Shown: positions 27,188 through 37,100 of the stretch, in pieces
How positions within the stretch are numbered: the first letter of the stretch is position 1
Layout of the letters: every line of letters begins with the position of its first letter
Program-made: the position numbers and the translations under genes
Origin: Actibacterium sp.
GTDB taxonomy: Bacteria > Pseudomonadota > Alphaproteobacteria > Rhodobacterales > Rhodobacteraceae
Direction: 5' to 3'
Assembly: GCA_016278325.1 (NCBI GenBank)
Contig: JADQCB010000009.1
Coordinates: 1-52,988 of the forward strand
Length of the DNA stretch: 52,988 nucleotides
The notes under the pieces: model-generated
What the model saw: only the letters and a program-made list of their open reading frames with translations
The model's database searches: none
Told to the model about the DNA's origin: nothing

Positions 27188-27505
27188 TCAGCGACGGCGG
27201 CGAGCGGCCTTTTCGTCCAGCCCGGACCGGCCCTCGCGCCGTTCAAGCTCGGCCAGGACGTCGGCAAGCGCCACGTCGCGTCCGGCCAGCATGACCAGAA
27301 GGTGATAGAGCACGTCGGCCGCCTCTGCCGTCAGGCGAACGCGGTCGCCCCTGACCGCTTCGATGATGGCCTCGACCGCCTCCTCGCCGAATTTCTCGGC
27401 GCATTTCTCGGGTCCGCTGGCCAGCAGCTTGGCGGTCCACGAGCTTTCGGGATCGGCGGTCTTGCGGGCCTCGATGGTGGCGGCGAGACGGTCCAGCGCG
27501 GTCAT
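27188..27505 (-). CDS. hisE: Phosphoribosyl-ATP pyrophosphatase
   Basis: HisE performs the second step of histidine synthesis, hydrolysing phosphoribosyl-ATP to phosphoribosyl-AMP. The 105-residue all-alpha protein has the family metal-binding acidic pattern in [14 protein letters not shown] and [13 protein letters not shown]. Its ATG overlaps the hisF stop by four bases. It converges with the RTX gene, and only three bases separate the stops. Confidence 0.94.
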   Translation of the reverse strand: MTALDRLAATIEARKTADPESSWTAKLLASGPEKCAEKFGEEAVEAIIEAVRGDRVRLTAEAADVLYHLLVMLAGRDVALADVLAELERREGRSGLDEKAARRRR

Positions 27506-28263
27506 GTCAGCCGCACCGGGATTCCGGCCGCGGCCATGTGGGCCTTGGCCTCGGCGATGGTGAATTCGCCGAAATGGAAGATCGAGGCGGCCAGCACCGC
27601 GCTGGCCCCGCCCCGGGTCACGCCCTCGACCAGATGTTGCAGGTCGCCGACCCCGCCCGAGGCGATGACGGGGATATCCACCGCGTCGGAAATCGCGCGC
27701 GTCAGGTCAAGGTCAAAGCCCGAACGGGTGCCGTCGCGGTCCATGCTGGTCAACAGGATTTCGCCGGCGCCCAGGCTTGCGACCGTGCGGGCGAATTCCA
27801 CCGCGTCGATGCCCGTTGGATTGCGCCCGCCATGGGTGAAGATCTCCCACTTGCCGGGGGCGACAGTCTTGGCGTCGATGGCCACCACGATGCACTGGCT
27901 GCCGAAACGCGCGGCCGCCTCGCGCACCACCTCGGGCCGGGCCACCGCGGCCGAGTTGAAGCTGACCTTGTCGGCCCCGGCCAGCAACAGCGCGCGCACG
28001 TCCTCGGGGGTTCGCACGCCGCCGCCCACGGTCAGCGGCATGAAACATTGCTCGGCGGTGCGGCGCACCAGGTCATACATGGTGCCGCGGTTCTCATGCG
28101 TGGCGTGGATGTCGAGAAAGCACAGCTCGTCGGCGCCGGCCGCGTCATAGGCCTTGGCCGCCTCGACCGGGTCGCCCGCGTCGATCAGGTTGACGAAGTT
28201 CACGCCCTTGACCACGCGGCCATCGGCGACATCGAGACAGGGAATGATACGGGTCTTGAGCAT
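27502..28263 (-). CDS. hisF: Imidazole glycerol phosphate synthase subunit HisF
   Basis: The cyclase subunit uses ammonia from HisH to turn PRFAR into imidazole glycerol phosphate and AICAR. The 253-residue (beta-alpha)8 barrel has catalytic D11 ([10 protein letters not shown]) and the second Asp in [13 protein letters not shown], and the phosphate loops GGGVRTPED and SGGVGDLQH. Length matches the family. Its partner HisH is encoded about 2 kb away on the same strand. Confidence 0.97.
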   Translation of the reverse strand: MLKTRIIPCLDVADGRVVKGVNFVNLIDAGDPVEAAKAYDAAGADELCFLDIHATHENRGTMYDLVRRTAEQCFMPLTVGGGVRTPEDVRALLLAGADKVSFNSAAVARPEVVREAAARFGSQCIVVAIDAKTVAPGKWEIFTHGGRNPTGIDAVEFARTVASLGAGEILLTSMDRDGTRSGFDLDLTRAISDAVDIPVIASGGVGDLQHLVEGVTRGGASAVLAASIFHFGEFTIAEAKAHMAAAGIPVRLT

Positions 28264-28366
28264 GGGTGCGATGTTACAGGACTTTCACGCCCTTGTTTAT
28301 GGGCAAAGCGATCCCGATGCCAGAGGATAGACACATTATCACCCTTTGGATCGACGGGAGTTTGTC

Positions 28367-28819
28367 ATGAAACATTTTCTTGCCGCGGCGGCGATCGCGC
28401 TGGCGGCGCTGCCCGCGTCCGCCGGAAATGACGATATCGTAAAGGTCAGGTCGTCGGGCGATGTCGCGACCACCATGGACCGGCTGGAGACGGCGGTTAC
28501 CGGGGCGGGGGCCAATGTCCTTGCGCGTGTCGATCATGCGGCCGGCGCCGCCTCGGTCGGCATGGATCTTGCGCCGGCGCAGCAGCTTGTCTTCGGCAAC
28601 CCGGCGATCGGCACGCCGGCCATGCAGGACGATCCGCTCGCCGGGCTCTTTCTGCCTCTCAAGGTGCTTGTCTATCAGGATGGCGAGGGCCAGACATGGC
28701 TGGCCTATGAGGATCCCGGCGCGATGTTCGACAATCTCGCCATCCCGCAGGACGCGCAATATATCAAGACGATGACCGGCGCGCTTGGCAAGCTGACCGC
28801 CAGTGCGGCGGGGCGGTAA
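28367..28819 (+). CDS. DUF302 family protein, exported
   Basis: A 150-residue protein with an N-terminal signal peptide (MKHFLAAAAIALAALPASAG, cleavage likely after ASA at 17-19) and a DUF302 domain: VKVRSSGDVATTMDRLETAV, then LVFGNPAIGTPAMQDDP and VYQDGEGQTWLAYEDP. The fold binds small hydrophobic or metal ligands in a few studied members, but no general function is known. It sits between hisF and hisA on the opposite strand to both. The ATG at 28367 gives a proper signal peptide; the frame also opens at 28346. Confidence 0.83.
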   Translation: MKHFLAAAAIALAALPASAGNDDIVKVRSSGDVATTMDRLETAVTGAGANVLARVDHAAGAASVGMDLAPAQQLVFGNPAIGTPAMQDDPLAGLFLPLKVLVYQDGEGQTWLAYEDPGAMFDNLAIPQDAQYIKTMTGALGKLTASAAGR

Positions 28820-28837
28820 AGACCCTGCCGGCCGCGT

Positions 28838-29560
28838 TCAGCCCGCGAGCGCGGCGAGCGCCGCCTTGAGGTCGAGCGCCCCGTCATAGAGCGCCCGGCC
28901 CGAGATCGCCCCCGCGAGCGGGGCGCCGCAGTCGCGCAATGCGATCAGGTCGTCCAGCGACGACACCCCGCCCGAGGCGATCACCGGGATGGTCACGGCC
29001 CGGGCAAGCGCCGCCGTCGCCGCGATATTGGGGCCCTGCATCGCACCGTCGCGCTCGATATCAGTATAGATGATCGCCGCCACGCCCGCATCCTCGAACG
29101 AGCGTGCCAGCTCGGTCGCGTCCACATCCGTGACCTCGGCCCAGCCCTTGGTGGCCACCCGGCCGCCGCGCGCGTCGATTCCCACCGCGACCCGGCCGGG
29201 AAAGGCGCGTGCCGCCGCGCGCACCAGCCCGGGGTTCTCGACCGCGACGGTTCCCAGGATGACGCGGGCCAATCCCCTGTCCAGCCAGGTCTCGATGGTC
29301 GCCATGTCGCGGATGCCGCCACCCAGTTGCGCGGGGATGTCCGTCGCGGCCAGGATCGCCTCGACCGCCGCGGCGTTGACCGGGGTGCCGGCAAAGGCAC
29401 CGTTGAGATCCACCAGATGCAGCCATTCGCAGCCCGCCTCCTGGAAGGCGCGCGCCTGCGCGGCGGGGTCATCGCCGAAGACGGTGGCCTTGTCCATCTC
29501 GCCGCGCAACAGGCGCACGCATTGGCCGTCTTTCAGGTCGATGGCGGGGTAAAGGATCAT
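28838..29560 (-). CDS. hisA: ProFAR isomerase HisA
   Basis: HisA isomerises the ring-opened sugar of ProFAR to PRFAR. The 240-residue barrel begins [17 protein letters not shown] with D8 as the first catalytic Asp; the second is in [16 protein letters not shown]. Phosphate loops are GGGIRDM and SGGVSSLDD. The Met at 29560 is chosen because upstream residues in this frame look random. Confidence 0.96.
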   Translation of the reverse strand: MILYPAIDLKDGQCVRLLRGEMDKATVFGDDPAAQARAFQEAGCEWLHLVDLNGAFAGTPVNAAAVEAILAATDIPAQLGGGIRDMATIETWLDRGLARVILGTVAVENPGLVRAAARAFPGRVAVGIDARGGRVATKGWAEVTDVDATELARSFEDAGVAAIIYTDIERDGAMQGPNIAATAALARAVTIPVIASGGVSSLDDLIALRDCGAPLAGAISGRALYDGALDLKAALAALAG

Positions 29561-29658
29561 GCGCGGCCTCCGGTCTGCTTGTGGCGCCGTTATGCACGCG
29601 CGCGCGGAGAATGCAACGCGCCGGGCACCGCCGCGCGCATGATCCGGACCTGTCGGGC

Positions 29659-30297
29659 TCAGGGCGACCAGGCCAGGAAATTGCCGATCAGGCGCAGCCC
29701 GGTGGCCTGACTTTTCTCGGGATGGAACTGGGTTCCGACGATGTTGTCGCGCCCGACGATCGCGGTGATCTCTTCGCCGTAATCGCACCAGGCCAGCCGG
29801 TGCGCCGGGTCGGCGACGCGGAAATGATAGGAATGCACGAAATAGGCATGTTCGCCGCTTTTGATTCCGTTCAACAGCGGGTGGGGATGGTCGATCACAA
29901 GCTCGTTCCAGCCCATATGCGGCACCTTCAGCGCCGCATCGGCGGGGGCGATCCGCGTGACGTCGCCGCCGATCCAGTCGAAGCCGGGGGTCTCGGTATA
30001 TTCCAGTCCGCGCGTGGCCATCATCTGCATCCCGATACAGATGCCCAGAAAGGGCCGGCCGCCGCGCATGACCGCCTCTTGCATCGACTCGAACAGGCCG
30101 CGGTGGTCGAAAAGCTCTTTCCGGCAGGCCGGGAACGCGCCGTCGCCGGGCAGCACGATACGATCGGAATTGCGCACGATATCGGGATCCGCGGTGACGA
30201 TGACCTCGCCCGCGCCGATGTCGCGCGCGACCCGCTCGAACGCCTTCTGGGCCGAGTGCAGGTTGCCCGACTCGTAATCAACGATGACGGTCTGCAT
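29659..30297 (-). CDS. hisH: Imidazole glycerol phosphate synthase subunit HisH
   Basis: The glutaminase subunit that supplies ammonia to HisF. The class I amidotransferase triad is C87 (LGICIGMQ), H192 and E194 (QFHPEKSQ). At 212 residues it is full length. It starts five bases after the hisB stop, so they form one transcript; about 100 bases separate it from hisA. Confidence 0.96.
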   Translation of the reverse strand: MQTVIVDYESGNLHSAQKAFERVARDIGAGEVIVTADPDIVRNSDRIVLPGDGAFPACRKELFDHRGLFESMQEAVMRGGRPFLGICIGMQMMATRGLEYTETPGFDWIGGDVTRIAPADAALKVPHMGWNELVIDHPHPLLNGIKSGEHAYFVHSYHFRVADPAHRLAWCDYGEEITAIVGRDNIVGTQFHPEKSQATGLRLIGNFLAWSP

Positions 30298-30302
30298 CGC
30301 GG

Positions 30303-30890
30303 CTACAGCGCCCCCTTGGTCGAGGGGATCGCGTCGGCCCTGCGCGGATCGGTCTCGACCGCCTCGCGCAGGGCGCGCGCCACGGCCTTGAAGGTCGCCT
30401 CGGCGATATGGTGACTGTTGATCCCGCGCAGCGCATCGACATGGCAGGTGATGCCGCCGTGGCTGCACAGCGCCTGGAAGAACTCGCGCACCAGTTCGCT
30501 GTCGAACCTGCCGATCTTGGCGGTGGGCAGGGCCACGTTCCAAACCAGGTAGGGCCGCGCCGACAGGTCCAGCGCGGCGCGCACCAGCGCGTCGTCCATC
30601 GGCAGCAGACAGGCGCCATAGCGCCGGATGCCGGTCTTGTCGCCCAGGGCCTGCGCCAGCGCCTGGCCAAGGGCGATCCCGGTATCTTCGACCGTGTGAT
30701 GGTCGTCCACGTCCAGGTCGCCATTGGCGCGGATCGTCATGTCGATCAGCGAATGGCGCGCAAGCTGGTCGAGCATGTGATCGAGAAAACCCACGCCGGT
30801 CTGCATGTCATGGCGGCCGCTGCCATCGAGGTCGATTTCCACCGAAATCTCGGTCTCGGCTGTCTTGCGGGTGATCCGGGCCTTGCGCAT
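30303..30890 (-). CDS. hisB: Imidazoleglycerol-phosphate dehydratase
   Basis: A single-function HisB of 195 residues that dehydrates imidazole glycerol phosphate. The two manganese-binding motifs are [19 protein letters not shown] and [17 protein letters not shown], and [14 protein letters not shown] is conserved. There is no fused phosphatase, as expected outside enterobacteria. The Met at 30890 is used; the longer upstream frame would run through the divergent gene's promoter. Confidence 0.96.
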   Translation of the reverse strand: MRKARITRKTAETEISVEIDLDGSGRHDMQTGVGFLDHMLDQLARHSLIDMTIRANGDLDVDDHHTVEDTGIALGQALAQALGDKTGIRRYGACLLPMDDALVRAALDLSARPYLVWNVALPTAKIGRFDSELVREFFQALCSHGGITCHVDALRGINSHHIAEATFKAVARALREAVETDPRRADAIPSTKGAL

Positions 30891-31023
30891 CCGCGCCTCC
30901 GTCCTGCGTTTGCGGGCGCTTATACGCGCTGCGCCAGCACCTTCCAAGGGGGCAGTGCGATTTGCCTGTTGTCGGGGCCCGACGCGGTGGCATAGGGTCC
31001 GCACACCCTGCGGAGGAGCAATC

Positions 31024-31263
31024 ATGACCACCTGCGTTTTTGTCCAGCTGCGCTGCAAGCCCGGCAAGACCTATGAGGTTGCCGAGGATATCGTTCTGCG
31101 CGAAATCCACTCCGAGCTCTATTCCACGAGCGGCGAATATGATCTGCTGATGAAGCTCTACATCCCCCAGGGGCAGGATGTGGGGAAATTCATCAATGAC
31201 AACCTGCTGGACATTCCCAATATCGACCGGTCGCTGACGACGCTGACCTTCAAGGCGTTCTGA
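31024..31263 (+). CDS. Stand-alone Lrp/AsnC ligand-binding (RAM) domain protein
   Basis: A 79-residue protein that is just the RAM domain of Lrp/AsnC regulators without the helix-turn-helix. It reads [45 protein letters not shown], matching the beta-alpha-beta-beta-alpha-beta fold. Similar stand-alone RAM proteins form octameric rings and bind amino acids. CGGAGGAG precedes the ATG by about 6 bases. It is divergent from hisB and convergent with purD; a link to amino acid sensing is possible but unproven. Confidence 0.82.
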   Translation: MTTCVFVQLRCKPGKTYEVAEDIVLREIHSELYSTSGEYDLLMKLYIPQGQDVGKFINDNLLDIPNIDRSLTTLTFKAF

Positions 31264-31304
31264 GCGCCGGAAATCCCGCCCCGAAGCTGGCAGATCGCGG
31301 TTGT

Positions 31305-32567
31305 TCAGAGCGCGCGCCAGCCGATATCGCGGCGATAGAAACCCTCGGGCCAGTCGATCCGGGCGAGCATTTCATAGGCGCTGTCGCGCGCCTCTTGCAG
31401 GCTGGCCCCCCGCGCGGTGACGTTGAGAACCCGCCCGCCATTCGCGGTTATCGTGCCGTCCACGACGCGGGTTCCGGCATGGAAAACCATGTGCGACGAA
31501 TCTTCGGAAAGCGCCTCCAGGCCGCGAATTTCGGTGCCCTTGCGATAGGGTCCGGGATAGCCGCGGGCGGCCATTACCACCGTCATGGCGTGGTCGTCGG
31601 CCCAGTTCACGCGCGCATCGCCCAGCCGGCCCTCGGCGCAGGCCAGCAGCAGGTCCAGCGCCTGCGCGCCAAGGCGCATCATCAGAACCTGGCATTCCGG
31701 GTCGCCGAAGCGGACATTGTATTCGACCAGCCGGGGCTGGCCGTCGCGGATCATCAGCCCGGCATAGAGCACCCCCCGATAGGGGGTTCCGCGTTTCGCC
31801 AGTTCGGCGACGGTCGGGCGAATGATCTGTGCCATCGCGCGCTCGACCACCGCGTCGGTCATCACCGGTGCCGGCGAATAGGCCCCCATCCCGCCGGTAT
31901 TGGGGCCGGTATCGCCCTCGCCGACGCGCTTGTGGTCCTGCGCGGTGCCGATCGGCAGCACGTTTTCGCCGTCACAAAGCACGAAGAACGATGCTTCTTC
32001 GCCGTGCATGAATTCCTCGATCACGACCGCGGCGCCGGCCGTGCCGAATTCGCCGGCGAACATGTCGTCGATGGCGGCCAGCGCGGTGTCGGTATCCATT
32101 GCCACGATCACGCCCTTGCCCGCGGCCAGCCCGTCGGCCTTGACGACGATCGGGGCACCGTGCGCGCGGATGTATTCGCGGGCCGGTGCCGGGGCGTCGA
32201 ACCGTGCCCAGGCCGCGGTCGGCACGCCGCGGGCATCGCAGACCTGCTTGGTGAAGGCCTTGCTCGTCTCCAGCCGGGCGGCGGCCCCGTCCGGCCCGAA
32301 TACCGCGATCCCGCTCGCGCGCAGATCGTCGGCGACACCGGCGGCCAGCGGCGCCTCGGGGCCGATCACCACGAAGCCGATGGCGTTTTCTTCTGCGAAA
32401 CCCGCCACCGCGCTGCCGTCCTCGATATCCAGCGTGGCGCATTCCGCGATCTCGGCGATGCCGGCATTGCCCGGCGCCACGATCAGGCGGTCGCATTTCG
32501 GGTTCTGCTGGATCGCCCAGGCCAGCGCGTGTTCGCGCCCGCCGCCGCCCAGAATAAGGATGTTCAT
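31305..32567 (-). CDS. purD: Phosphoribosylamine-glycine ligase
   Basis: PurD joins glycine to phosphoribosylamine in purine synthesis. The 420-residue protein begins MNILILGGGGREHALAW, has the ATP-grasp domain (KADGLAAGKGVIVA, EEFMHGEEASFFVLCDG) and the acceptor part TGPNTGGMGAYSP, then VEYNVRFGDPECQ. Length is normal. Its start is 72 bases from the divergent xseA start, so the two promoters share this gap. Confidence 0.97.
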   Translation of the reverse strand: MNILILGGGGREHALAWAIQQNPKCDRLIVAPGNAGIAEIAECATLDIEDGSAVAGFAEENAIGFVVIGPEAPLAAGVADDLRASGIAVFGPDGAAARLETSKAFTKQVCDARGVPTAAWARFDAPAPAREYIRAHGAPIVVKADGLAAGKGVIVAMDTDTALAAIDDMFAGEFGTAGAAVVIEEFMHGEEASFFVLCDGENVLPIGTAQDHKRVGEGDTGPNTGGMGAYSPAPVMTDAVVERAMAQIIRPTVAELAKRGTPYRGVLYAGLMIRDGQPRLVEYNVRFGDPECQVLMMRLGAQALDLLLACAEGRLGDARVNWADDHAMTVVMAARGYPGPYRKGTEIRGLEALSEDSSHMVFHAGTRVVDGTITANGGRVLNVTARGASLQEARDSAYEMLARIDWPEGFYRRDIGWRAL

Positions 32568-32639
32568 TCGCGCCCCCGCCCTTGGCCTCAGCTTTGCGGC
32601 GTTCTAAGCTGACCCCGGACCCATGACAAGCGAGCAGAA

Positions 32640-34076
32640 ATGTCCGATCTGATCGACGACACCGGCCCCGGAACCAACGCCCCCGAATTCACCGTCTCGG
32701 AAATCTCGGGCGCGGTGAAAAAGATGATCGAGGGCGAGTTCGCCCATGTCCGCATCCGCGGCGAGATCGGCCGCGTCAGCCGGCCCCGTTCGGGCCATGT
32801 CTATCTGGATCTCAAGGACGACCGCGCGGTGCTGTCGGGCGTGATCTGGAAAGGCGTCGCGGCGCGCCTGGTCACCCAGCCCGAAGAGGGGCTGGAAGTG
32901 GTCGCCACCGGGCGGCTGACAACCTTTCCGGGCCAGTCGAAATACCAGATCGTGATCGAGGATATCGCGCCCGCCGGCATCGGCGCGCTGATGGCGATGC
33001 TGGAAAAGCGCAAGAAGGCGCTGGAGGCCGAGGGCCTGTTCGCGGCCGACAGGAAGCGGCCCTTGCCCTATCTGCCCGAGGTGATCGGGGTGATCACCTC
33101 GCCCTCGGGGGCGGTGATCCGCGACATCCTGCACCGGCTGCGAGAGCGTTTTCCGCGCAAGGTTCTGGTCTGGCCGGTGGCCGTGCAGGGTGAGAAATGC
33201 GCCCCCGAGGTCGCCCGCGCGATCGCCGGTTTCAACCGCCTGACGCCGGGGGGGGCGCTGCCCCGGCCCGACCTGCTGATCGTGGCGCGCGGCGGCGGCT
33301 CGATCGAGGATCTGTGGGGCTTCAACGAGGAAATCGTCGTGCGCGCGGCGGCGGCCTCGCAGATTCCGCTGATTTCCGCCGTCGGGCACGAGACCGATAC
33401 CACGCTGATCGACTATGCCGCCGACAGGCGCGCGCCGACCCCAAGCGCCGCCGCCGAACTGGCGGTGCCAGTGCGCATGGATCTGCTGGCATGGGCGGAC
33501 GGGCAGGGGGGGCGGCTGACCCACGCGCTGACCCGGGCCGTCGCGTTGCGCGGCCAGCGGATGAAGGATCTGGCCCGGGCGCTGCCGCGTCCGGCGCAGC
33601 TGGTCGAATCCGCGCGCCAGCGGCTGGATTATACCGGTGACCGGCTGGGCCCGGCGCTGGTGGCCACGGCGCAGGGCAGGCGCGTCAAGCTCTCGCAGGT
33701 CAGCGGCTCGTTGCGCCCCGCCGCGCTGCGCCGGCTGACGGCGGATGCGCGACGCCACCTGGCGGAACGGGCCGGGCGGCTGACGCGCGACATGTTGCAA
33801 CGCGACATCGCGCGCAAAAGGCGCGAGCTGGACACCGTGCTTGCGCGCCTGTCGCGTGCCGGTTCGGTGCAGACCGACGCCTGGCGCCGGCGGATCGACG
33901 GGTTGGAACGGATGCGCCAGAGCCTGGGCTATACCGAGACGCTGAAGCGCGGCTACGCGGTGGTGCGCGGCGGCGGAAAGGTGATCACCACAAGATCCCG
34001 GGCCGAAGCCGCCCCTTCCCTGGAGATAGAGTTCCAGGATGGCCGTCTTGCCATCGGCGATGCGCCAAAACGATGA
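32640..34076 (+). CDS. xseA: Exodeoxyribonuclease VII large subunit
   Basis: The catalytic subunit of the single-strand exonuclease VII. The 478 residues have an N-terminal OB fold (EFAHVRIRGEIGRVSRPRSGHVYLDLKDD), the catalytic domain (VITSPSGAVIRDILHRLRERFP, ARGGGSIEDLWGFNEE, SAVGHETDTTLIDYAADRRAPTP), a coiled-coil, and a C-terminal segment ending in GYAVVRGG. The small subunit XseB is not nearby. It converges with dnaE. Confidence 0.96.
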   Translation: MSDLIDDTGPGTNAPEFTVSEISGAVKKMIEGEFAHVRIRGEIGRVSRPRSGHVYLDLKDDRAVLSGVIWKGVAARLVTQPEEGLEVVATGRLTTFPGQSKYQIVIEDIAPAGIGALMAMLEKRKKALEAEGLFAADRKRPLPYLPEVIGVITSPSGAVIRDILHRLRERFPRKVLVWPVAVQGEKCAPEVARAIAGFNRLTPGGALPRPDLLIVARGGGSIEDLWGFNEEIVVRAAAASQIPLISAVGHETDTTLIDYAADRRAPTPSAAAELAVPVRMDLLAWADGQGGRLTHALTRAVALRGQRMKDLARALPRPAQLVESARQRLDYTGDRLGPALVATAQGRRVKLSQVSGSLRPAALRRLTADARRHLAERAGRLTRDMLQRDIARKRRELDTVLARLSRAGSVQTDAWRRRIDGLERMRQSLGYTETLKRGYAVVRGGGKVITTRSRAEAAPSLEIEFQDGRLAIGDAPKR

Positions 34077-34151
34077 CCGGCCCCGCGGAGCTGCGGGCCT
34101 GATGCCGGGGACATTTCGTCGGGTCCGGTCCGCGTGCCAAGACAGCCGGGT

Positions 34152-37100
34152 CTAGACATCCTCGACCTGCATGACGCCGGGAAGGGATTTTATCGCGCCC
34201 TTGATCTGCGGGTTCACCGGCTGATCTTCGGGCAGGGCGATTTCGACCTCGCCCGGCAGGTCCGGCGCGATCAGGCAGAACTGGATCGGGCCGCGACCGC
34301 GAAGGCCGCTTTCGCCGCGCGCGCGATCGAGCAGCCCGGCCACCGCCGAGATCGCGGCGCCGTCATCGACGAAGATCTTCAGCCCCATGCTGCCGGCATC
34401 GGCCACGATACTGTCGACGGGCTGCACCGAGCGGGCCAGCAGCTTGATCTGGTCCCCCTCCAGCGTGGCCTCGACGCTCAGCACCACGTTTCTGCCGGTC
34501 TCCAGGTGATCGCGCGCGCTTTCCAGCACGTCCGAAAAGATCGTCACCTCGTAAAGGCCGGTCGGGTCGGACAGCTGCGCGAAGGCAAAGCGGTTGCCGC
34601 GGGCCGATTTCTTTTCCTGCTTGCCCGACACGGCGCCGGCCATCCGGGCGACCAGCGGGCCGGCGCGCGCGGCCTCGGTGACCTCTTCGAGTGTCCGGAC
34701 CTGCTTGCGCCGCAGTATCGGCATGTAATCGTCCAGCGGGTGGCCCGACAGGTAGAAGCCGATGGCCTTGTGTTCTTCGGCCAGGCGCTCGTTCGGCAGC
34801 CAGTCGTCCACCGGCGAAAGCCGCGGCTCGGGCAGGTCGTCGCCGGCCTCGCCGAACAGCGAGACCTGGTTGCTGGCGCGCTGGTCGTGGATCGCGGCCG
34901 AGTATCCCACCAGCGCGTCGAGGCTGTCGAACACCCGGCGGCGGTTGGGATCGAGCTGATCGAAGGCGCCGGCGCGGGCCAGCATCTCCATCGGGCGCTT
35001 GCCGATCCGCTTGAGATCCACCCGGCGGGCGAAATCGTAGAGCGTTGCGAAGGGCCGCTCGCCCTTTTCCGGCGCGTCGGGCTGTGCAAGGCGACCGGCG
35101 ACGATCAGTTTCATGGCTTCCACGCCCACGTTCTTGAGCGCGCCGAGAGCGTAGACCAGCCGGCCCCCGGCAACGCCGAACATCGCGCCCGAGCGGTTGA
35201 CGCAGGGCGGCACGATCTCGATGTCCAGACCGCGGCGCAGCTCTTCGGCATAGGTGGCCAGCTTGTCGGTCAGGTGGATGTCGCAATTCATGACGCCGGC
35301 CATGAATTCCACCGGGTGGTTCGCCTTCAGCCAGGCGGTCTGATAGCTGACCACCGCATAGGCCGCCGCATGGCTCTTGTTGAAGCCGTAATTGGCGAAT
35401 TTTTCCAGAAGATCCCAGACCTCTTGCGCCTTGGCCCGGTCGACCCCGTTCCCGGCCGCCCCTTCAAGGAATTTCGGGCGCTCGGCGTCCATCGCCTCCT
35501 TGATCTTCTTGCCCATGGCGCGGCGCAGCAGGTCGGCGCCGCCAAGCGTGTAGCCGGCCATTTCCTGGGCGATCTGCATCACCTGTTCCTGATAGACGAT
35601 GATGCCCTGGGTTTCGTCCAGGATATGGTCGATCGAGGGGTGCAGCCGGTCACGCTCTGACAGGCCGTTCTTGACCTCGCAATATTTCGGGATGTTCTCC
35701 ATCGGGCCGGGACGATACAGCGCGACCAGCGCGACGATATCCTCGATACAGGTCGGCCGCATCCGGCGCAGCGCGTCCATCATGCCCGAGCTTTCCACCT
35801 GGAACACCGCGACCGTCCGGGCGCTGGCATAAAGGCGATAGGTCTTTTCGTCATCCAGCGGGATCTGGCCGATATCGTTCTCGGCGCCCTCGAACGGGTC
35901 ATAGATGCGCGTGCCGTCGGCGGCTTCGTGCAAGGCGCGGCCGGTGCCCCGGATCAGGTCGATGGCGTTCTGGATCACGGTCAGGGTCTTGAGCCCCAGG
36001 AAGTCGAACTTGACCAGCCCGGCCTGTTCCACCCATTTCATGTTGAACTGCGTCGCCGGCATTTCCGAGCGCGGATCCTGGTAGAGCGGCACCAGATCGT
36101 CCAGCGGGCGGTCGCCGATCACCACCCCGGCGGCGTGGGTCGAGGCATTGCGCAACAGCCCTTCGACCTGCTGGCCATAGCGCAGCAACCGGTCCACGAC
36201 CTCTTCGGCGCGGGCAGCCTCGCGCAGGCGCGGCTCGTCGGTCAGGGCCTGTGCGATCGAGACGGGCTTGACCCCCTCGACCGGGATCAGCTTGGACAGC
36301 TTGTCGACCTGGCCATAGGGCATCTGCAACACGCGGCCCACGTCGCGCACCGCGGCCTTGGACAGAAGCGCGCCGAAGGTGATGATCTGGGCCACCTTCT
36401 CGCGCCCGTATTTGCGCTGCACATATTCGATCACCTCTTCGCGGCGATCCATGCAGAAGTCGATGTCGAAATCCGGCATCGAGACCCGGTCGGGGTTCAG
36501 GAACCGCTCGAACAGCAGCGAATAGCGCAGCGGATCGAGGTCGGTGATGGTCAGCGCATAGGCCACCAGCGAGCCGGCGCCGGAGCCCCGGCCCGGCCCG
36601 ACCGGGATGTCCTGCTCCTTCGCCCACTTGATGAAATCGGCCACGATCAGGAAATAGCCGGGAAAGCCCATGTCCTCGATGATGCCCAGTTCGAATTCCA
36701 GCCGCTCCTCGTATTGCGCCACCGGCGCGGCATGCGGGATCACCGCCAGGCGTGCGGCCAGACCTTCCCGTGCCTGGCGGCGCAGCTCGTCGACCTCGTC
36801 ATCGGCAAAGCGCGGCAGGATCGGGTCGCGCTGTCGAGCCATCACGGCGCAGCGGCGGGCAATCTCGACCGTGTTTTCCAGCGCTTCGGGCAGGTCGGCG
36901 AACAGCGTCGCCATCTCTTCGGGGGTCTTGAAATAATGCTGCGCGGTCAGGCGGCGACGCGGCGCCGATTGATCGACATAGGCGCCTTCGGCGATGCAGA
37001 TCAGCGCATCATGCGCCTCGTACATATCGGCCTTGGGGAAATAGACGTCGTTCGTGGCGACCAGGGGCAAGGCCATGGCATACGCCATTTCGACATGACC

